From contig CM072886.1 in the NCBI GenBank assembly GCA_037013685.1, forward strand, positions 4,030,001-4,094,000: a stretch of DNA of 64,000 nucleotides, in the 5' to 3' direction. Under the pieces are notes generated by a model. It did not search any database. It had not been told where the DNA came from and worked only from the letters and a program-made list of their open reading frames with translations. Shown piece after piece: positions 58,491-64,000 of this stretch (position 1 is the stretch's first letter; every line of letters starts with the position of its first letter). Source of the DNA: Acridotheres tristis. Lineage: Eukaryota; Chordata; Aves; Passeriformes; Sturnidae. Position numbers and translations under genes: made by a program.

Positions 58491-61400
58491 TACAAAAGGG
58501 GAAGAGGAATCTGAAGCGGGTGAAGGGGAGCCTTGAAATAACCCCTCCGGTAGCAAAGGACCGCAAGCAAGTGCACGGGGTCACATCCTGCTCTTGGCTC
58601 AGCCTGCAGGGAAGCTCAGAGGGGGATGTGGGGATGCAGCAGGCAGCTTAATGCCCTGGAAGGGTCCATTCCTCCCCAGATCTCAGAATTAGGAGAACAT
58701 TTTATGGAACGTGCAGGTAAACATGTGCCAAAGCAAGCAGACCTTTCTGGCACAGGGTGAGTGGAGCAGGCTGGTGAGCAGCACTCGGGGTGGATTTGTG
58801 GTGTGATGGAGCCTGGTGTGCTGCTTCACAATCCCTTTCCCAAACTCTTTAGGGTCTCCAATCCAGAGATGCTTAACAACTGCTTTTTGGAGGTTTTTTT
58901 CCTCATATATCATGAATGGAAAGTTTACCTTCTCCTCCAATCACAACAAATTAAAATTTCAAGCAACCCTACTCACTATTGCAAGCCATTCTCCAAATTA
59001 ATGAAAAACAAACTATTTTTGGTTGCATGTGGACATTTTTCATTGTAATTTTTCATTCCATTTTGTTCAAGGTCAGGAGGGAGGCAATTAGAAATAGCTG
59101 CAGACTTGCCAGTGACCATGTGTGGGAGCAGAGTAAGCTGGCTGTGGTGGGACAGGCTGTCCCCAAGCCACTGCTTGGAGAAAGAGCCTGGTCAGGGCTG
59201 GCTGTGCTGAGGGGGAGTTGGGACCAGCCCCACCACACCACCTGCCTTACAGTTTTTTAACTTTACAAGTGGTGCAGCTTCTTGCTGGAAGACAGGACTT
59301 AAGCATTTAAGAAACACCACTGAACAGCTTTCCAATGAATCTAAACCTCTTCACTTGAGTCAGAATAAACTGAAATGGTCCCTTTTAGTATTGGCTGTTG
59401 GAGAGGAATTGAGGTTATTAATGTTTAATGAAGCCAGTGCCCATGAGCAGCTCAGGGCTGTTGCATGTGCCAGGCTTGTCTGGCAAAGGCACAAATCCTA
59501 CCTTGCCAAGGGAGTCCAGGCAGATTCTGACAATTTATAGATCAAAGCATCTTAATGGGACATTAATTTAAGCCATCGGGACAGAAATGGGAAGGTGGCT
59601 TTCAGGAGCAAAAGGGTTAATGCAGAGCCACCTGACACCCCAGCCTTGGTGCCATAGGATTCATCCATTGGAGCTGGTGGGATTGCAGCATGGGGACAGG
59701 GGACCCACAGCTTGGAGATGTTTTATCCACTAGGATCACCACAGCCAGAGCTGCTGCAAATGGTTCCCTGATCACTGCTTCAGCAGCTGCTCAATTTAAT
59801 GTTCATTTTGACCCCTTGTTCTCTTGCAGCATTGCTGCCCCTAATGCAAGCAGAGCCAGGACAGCCTGGCACAGCACCCAATCCCTTCCCTTGCCTGTTT
59901 TGGTTTTTTGGGATGAACTTTCACCCTCAGGAGATTCTGGAGTGAAAAATCAATGAAGGCACTGATTTCAAGTCCTCTGAGATCAAAGGGAGGTTTGGGT
60001 TGATTTGGGGTCTTTTTCTGCCTTTTACTGCTCCAGATTCCCAGCAATTTCCATCAGGTGGGAGCTGATCAGACTGGGCAGTAGGCAGGCAGTGGAGCTG
60101 AGCACCTCTGCACCTCAAACTTCAGAAATGCTGACAGACTTGGCTTCCAATGGCTGGTCTCATTCATCCCTTACTGATGGCTCAAGCTGAGGCCCTCACC
60201 TTAACACCACTAAAAATTGGGGAATTAAGTACAGACCAGGACAAACCCCACAACATAACTGTGCACACACAGACATCTGCAGCAGACACCAGTGCTAAAG
60301 TCACAGGCAGCTTTCTGCTGAGCTGCAGCTCATATTGGTGAAACCACTTCCACCTTTCTCCCTTGGAAAAACCTGGGCCAACTCTGACTTTCAGATGCTG
60401 CAGTTGCAATTTGGGCCCAGCCACACAACTGACTTCTCCATCAGGCAGTGATCTCAAATATGGCTTGAGGGGGTTTCCTGCCCCACTGCGTGCCAGGAGC
60501 TGTAGGTTTCAGCTCCCCTGCAGTGACAGGAGGGACAGAAAAAGAATTGCTCTGGCTTTCCTTTTTCTTCTTTCTTTCCTTTTTCTGAGTCTTCCATTGG
60601 AAGCTTTTCTTGTGAGTATCTCGGGGACATCCCAGGTAACAAATCCCTGAGAGGAGTGATCAGACTTTAGCTGGGCCAAACACACAAGTGTTGATTCCTG
60701 GGACCTGAGGAGGAATTGTTCAGCTGCTCCCTGCTGTGCTGTGTGGAAAGCTGAGGGGCTCATTCTCCTCCAGGACAGATGCCATGACTGGTCACATGCC
60801 AGTACCTAAAACAAAGACAGCCTCGGGGGACTCCACACACCCTGACCTCTGCAGGAGGGTGAAGATATTTGAAGAGCAGAGAAAAGGTTGCACACAGGCA
60901 CGCAGGCAGATGTTGACTGAGAGTGAGAGGAGAGTGGCTGTAAGATTCAAAAAGGGAAAATCTGCTCTGATGGACACATCAAAGCCCAGAAATGGCTGGG
61001 GGAACGTTCCCAGTGGCAGGACAAAAGGTGGCTCTTGCAGCAGTGGAGTCTCTGAGTCTGTCCCATGGCTCTCTGGCTGGAAAAGCTGTTGCAAAACTGT
61101 CTTTGCCTCTAAGGCTCTGGCTTCACATCACCCCAGCACATGTACAGGACTCCTTCCAATGTCTGCAAACACAAAGCCTGAATGGAGCCAGTCTGCTCCC
61201 AACCCCTTTGGGCTATTTGGGGAGCAGAGGCCACAGGGTGACAGGGAGTAGAGAATAGATGGCAGAGGGGGCAGAAGGCTGCTTAGCCCAGGGGAGCCAA
61301 GCGAAACACAGGGGCATTGAAGGCACGTACCTCTTACAGTTGTGGAGTGATTTATTGAAAGCTTAAAGACGGAATTGCCAGGCACTCTTTGTTTCCATGG

Positions 61401-64000
61401 TACCATAAAAAATGGATGGGAAGTGACTGGGCTGTCTTGTAGTTTGAATGTTTCATTGGCATGTCGAGGAAACCTCCAGAGGATGCCTGGAGGGCATGAG
61501 AACCAGCTGATGGAATGTGCTAGTTTGTTAATTTAATAGAATACAGCGTTTTCCCTTAACACCGCACATGCAAATCAGGGTGGTGAATCAGGTCAGCACA
61601 TCTCCCCTGCGCTGGCACTCGGCTCTCACACGGCACCTCCTCATCCTCTCCTGCAGGATGCCGGGGTGCCCCAGCCCCCTGCAGCCCTCGGCAGGATCAG
61701 GCTGCAGGAGAGGTTTTGGACTCCAAAGTGTCTAGTGGGAAATGAGAAACAGTATTTCTGTGGTGTGAAAGCCAGCCTGAGAAATGTGGTGGTATGCAAG
61801 GCAATACCAACTCCGCTGCCTGGAAGGGAAGGGATCGATGTGCACATCGACAGGAGTATTAAAAAATTCAGGTTGCATGTGATTCATTGGGGACTCTATC
61901 AATGATTCCTTCTATATGGTTAAGGAAAAGACATACCAGATTTATTTGGGATTAGCAACCTTACTGCAGAATTTTCAAACCAAGTAACTGAATGTCATAT
62001 TCAGGACATGAATCTCCCAAAGCTCACAAGGTGCTTCAAATCCCACAAAAAGGATATCAAACTCTAATAAACTACATATACAAATTTAGGGTAATTTCAA
62101 TGAAACTATAGTATTTTGATCCCCATTCCAAGAGGAGGTTGGTGAATCCTAGCACATTGTGTATGAGTGTATGCCTGTGTGTGAGTGCATTCTAAAACCC
62201 AGTGCACAAGTCTTGCCTGACTTGTCACGAGAGGTGAATCCAATATTTCCGTTGAGCTGAACTGCTAAAGCCCATTTTGGGAAGGGTTCAGTCCTGTCAC
62301 AGACACAGACTCTTCTGGGGATAAACATAATCCAAAACTAATTGAATTCAGTGGAGTTCTGCACATTTAAACCAAAGACATCTGAACTCGATGACTTACC
62401 CCATCCCTTCCCGCTGCGGCCAGGAGAGGATCCCACCTAAAGCTTTGCTCTAAGACACCCTGGACATCTGGGACTGCTGTCCTGGAGCAAGTACCCCTTC
62501 AGACTTCCTGAAGCTCATGCAGCTGTCCTGCAAAGCTGCTGTGTGACGCTGGGCATGGGCTCCGTGTCCCTCCCTCTGTGGTGGCAGGGACCCTGAGCTG
62601 GCACTGACGTGCCTCGGTGCTCTTTGGGAAGTGACCTAAGGGATCCCAGCCTGGCACATCCCTCACCTTGCCACGGGAACGGGGAGTGCCTGCCACGTGT
62701 GGGCTATGCTGTGCAGCCAGGCAGTTTCATCTTCTGCTGCCTGTTGGCTTTGGGCTCATCTTCCTCTCCGTGTCTTGTGCATTCCCAGAGCACATGGCTG
62801 GGCTTCAGGCTCTTTTCCCCACACTGGAGCTCTGCTGCTCTACCAGCCAGGATAATAATGGTGACACATTCCCACCAAGCTGCAGAAGTGGGATATCATG
62901 GTGGTTTTTTTGCTTTTGGCCTTTTTTTTTTTTAAATTGGGGTGGGAAATTACTAATTTCTATTGAAAGCCTGCTGCTATGTGGGAAGCATTCTCTCAAG
63001 AGTTTTGTTTTCAACCACAGAGACCTTAAGGATCCTGGAAAAGAGGTTGAGTGCTTTGAGAAGAATTCCACCAACCTTCCCCATGTCACCCCAGCTGCTC
63101 CCAGTATGAGCCAGAAGGATAAACACGCAGCAAGAACCTTTTCTAGAGAAAAAAAAAAAGAACAACTGTCACAAAAATCTGACTGAGGCTCTTTCCCAAA
63201 CAATTCAGTGCCAGCTGCACAGCAGGAAAGAGGATCCAAAAGGACAGTTGCAGCAGTCATGTTTGATCTCTTACACGCAGGAGGCCAGGGGCTGCATCAG
63301 TGCCAAGTCCTGCATTGCTACCAATGGCTGGCAGCTGAATGGGCCTCTGCTCTTGGCAGGACAACTGATCCTAATTTAATGACTAGGTGCTGAAGAATGG
63401 ACCACGCCTCTTTCTAATCAGTGATTAGGTCCTTTTGGTGCTGCATTTATTTCATCTGGCACCCATGGTGTTCTTCCCCGTGGCTGCATCCATGTTATGG
63501 TAGGGGAGCTGTGGCCTTTGGTTAGCAGAGCTGAGTGTCTCTGTCATTTCTGGGGCATTTCCAAGCCAGCTAAAACCAGGATGTGTAAGAGCCCAGCCTG
63601 ACTGCAAGTGCACAGCCAGACCACACAACACCCACTCAGACTTGAACCAAGTGCCTGAACCTTTTGGAATTCCTCCAAAAGTTGTTCTGCTCAGGGGTGG
63701 CATTTTAAATAGACAGTGTATGTGATAATCTGCTTGGAGACATGAGTTTTAGGTGTGCAGGGAGTGCCTACCCTGGAATGGAGGGTGGATAGAGCTGAAA
63801 AAATTTCAATTTGTCCTGATAGTTGCTTTTCCATGACATCAGGATATATCCTATAGATTGCAAAATCTGCCTAAACCCAAGATAAATTAGCCCAATACTT
63901 TGTTTCAGCTACTGTTCCCCTGTGTAAAGCATTTTTCGGTCTGTTTGCACTGTGTTCTCATGCACGAGGTGGAGAGGGAAGTGAAAATCTATCAAAGGAG
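58491..64000. other. Unique non-coding DNA
   Basis: No gene or recognised repeat family. An octamer ATGCAAAT lies at 61568-61575 in a CpG-bearing stretch (CACCGCACATGCAAATCAGG), flanked by GTTAATTTAATAG and CAGCGTTTTCCC, a possible small regulatory element. T-run at 62921-62932 and A-run near 63150. Frames of up to 172 codons (60736-61251, 62668-63186) show no recognised domain. Confidence 0.45.

Overview
This is a stretch of vertebrate, almost certainly avian, nuclear DNA, and most likely from a songbird. The signs are many 5'-truncated CR1 LINE tails (the dominant bird retrotransposon), a solo LTR with the sequence layout of the avian ERVL-type LTRs, moderate GC with strong CpG depletion broken by a few CpG-rich islands, and the absence of compact open reading frames. 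No prokaryotic operon, tRNA, rRNA or CRISPR array was seen. All calls were made by eye from memory of the families; no alignment or database search was run.

I could not identify a single protein-coding gene. The longest open frames are explained by simple repeats (39.7-40.5 kb), by the LTR (44.9-45.6 kb), by a GC-rich minisatellite (6.4-7.0 kb) or look like chance. The window is best read as intergenic or intronic DNA with scattered candidate regulatory elements. Two weak coding candidates are listed as such: a minus-strand CpG-island 'first exon' ending at a consensus splice donor near 6.28 kb, and a 42-codon minus-strand frame with one hydrophobic segment near 38.0 kb.

Layout. 0-6 kb: unique non-coding DNA with a young CR1 tail (1.6 kb) and an old CR1 relic (3.4 kb). 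6.2-6.8 kb: CpG-rich island holding a ~10-bp GGTACC-centred minisatellite. 9.9-10.8 kb: a CpG-containing patch with CRE-like and X-box-like motifs and two long T tracts, a candidate promoter or enhancer. 11-17 kb: AT-rich unique DNA, a (TTTTA)n microsatellite, two CR1 tails. 17.95-18.4 kb: a composite direct plus inverted duplication, the most unusual structure in the window, followed by a GC-rich patch (18.5-18.96 kb). 19.5-30 kb: one CR1, an AP-1-type site cluster (23.85 kb), otherwise unique. 30.5 kb: another CR1. 34-39.5 kb: a G-tract, AT-rich candidate conserved elements and a TAATTA cluster (39.2 kb). 39.85-40.28 kb: a 435-bp A/C-only repeat with ~50-bp higher-order units. 40.5-47.3 kb: the repeat-densest zone, with CR1 pieces of at least two age classes, a solo ERVL-type LTR and homopolymers. 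47.3-64 kb: few recognisable repeats, a canonical G-quadruplex motif (49.12 kb) and a candidate conserved element at 58.2-58.5 kb.

Nothing here forms a recognisable new multi-gene system. The items most worth testing are the inversion-type duplication at 18 kb, the CpG island at 6.3-6.7 kb, and the CpG-bearing patch at 10.2-10.6 kb.
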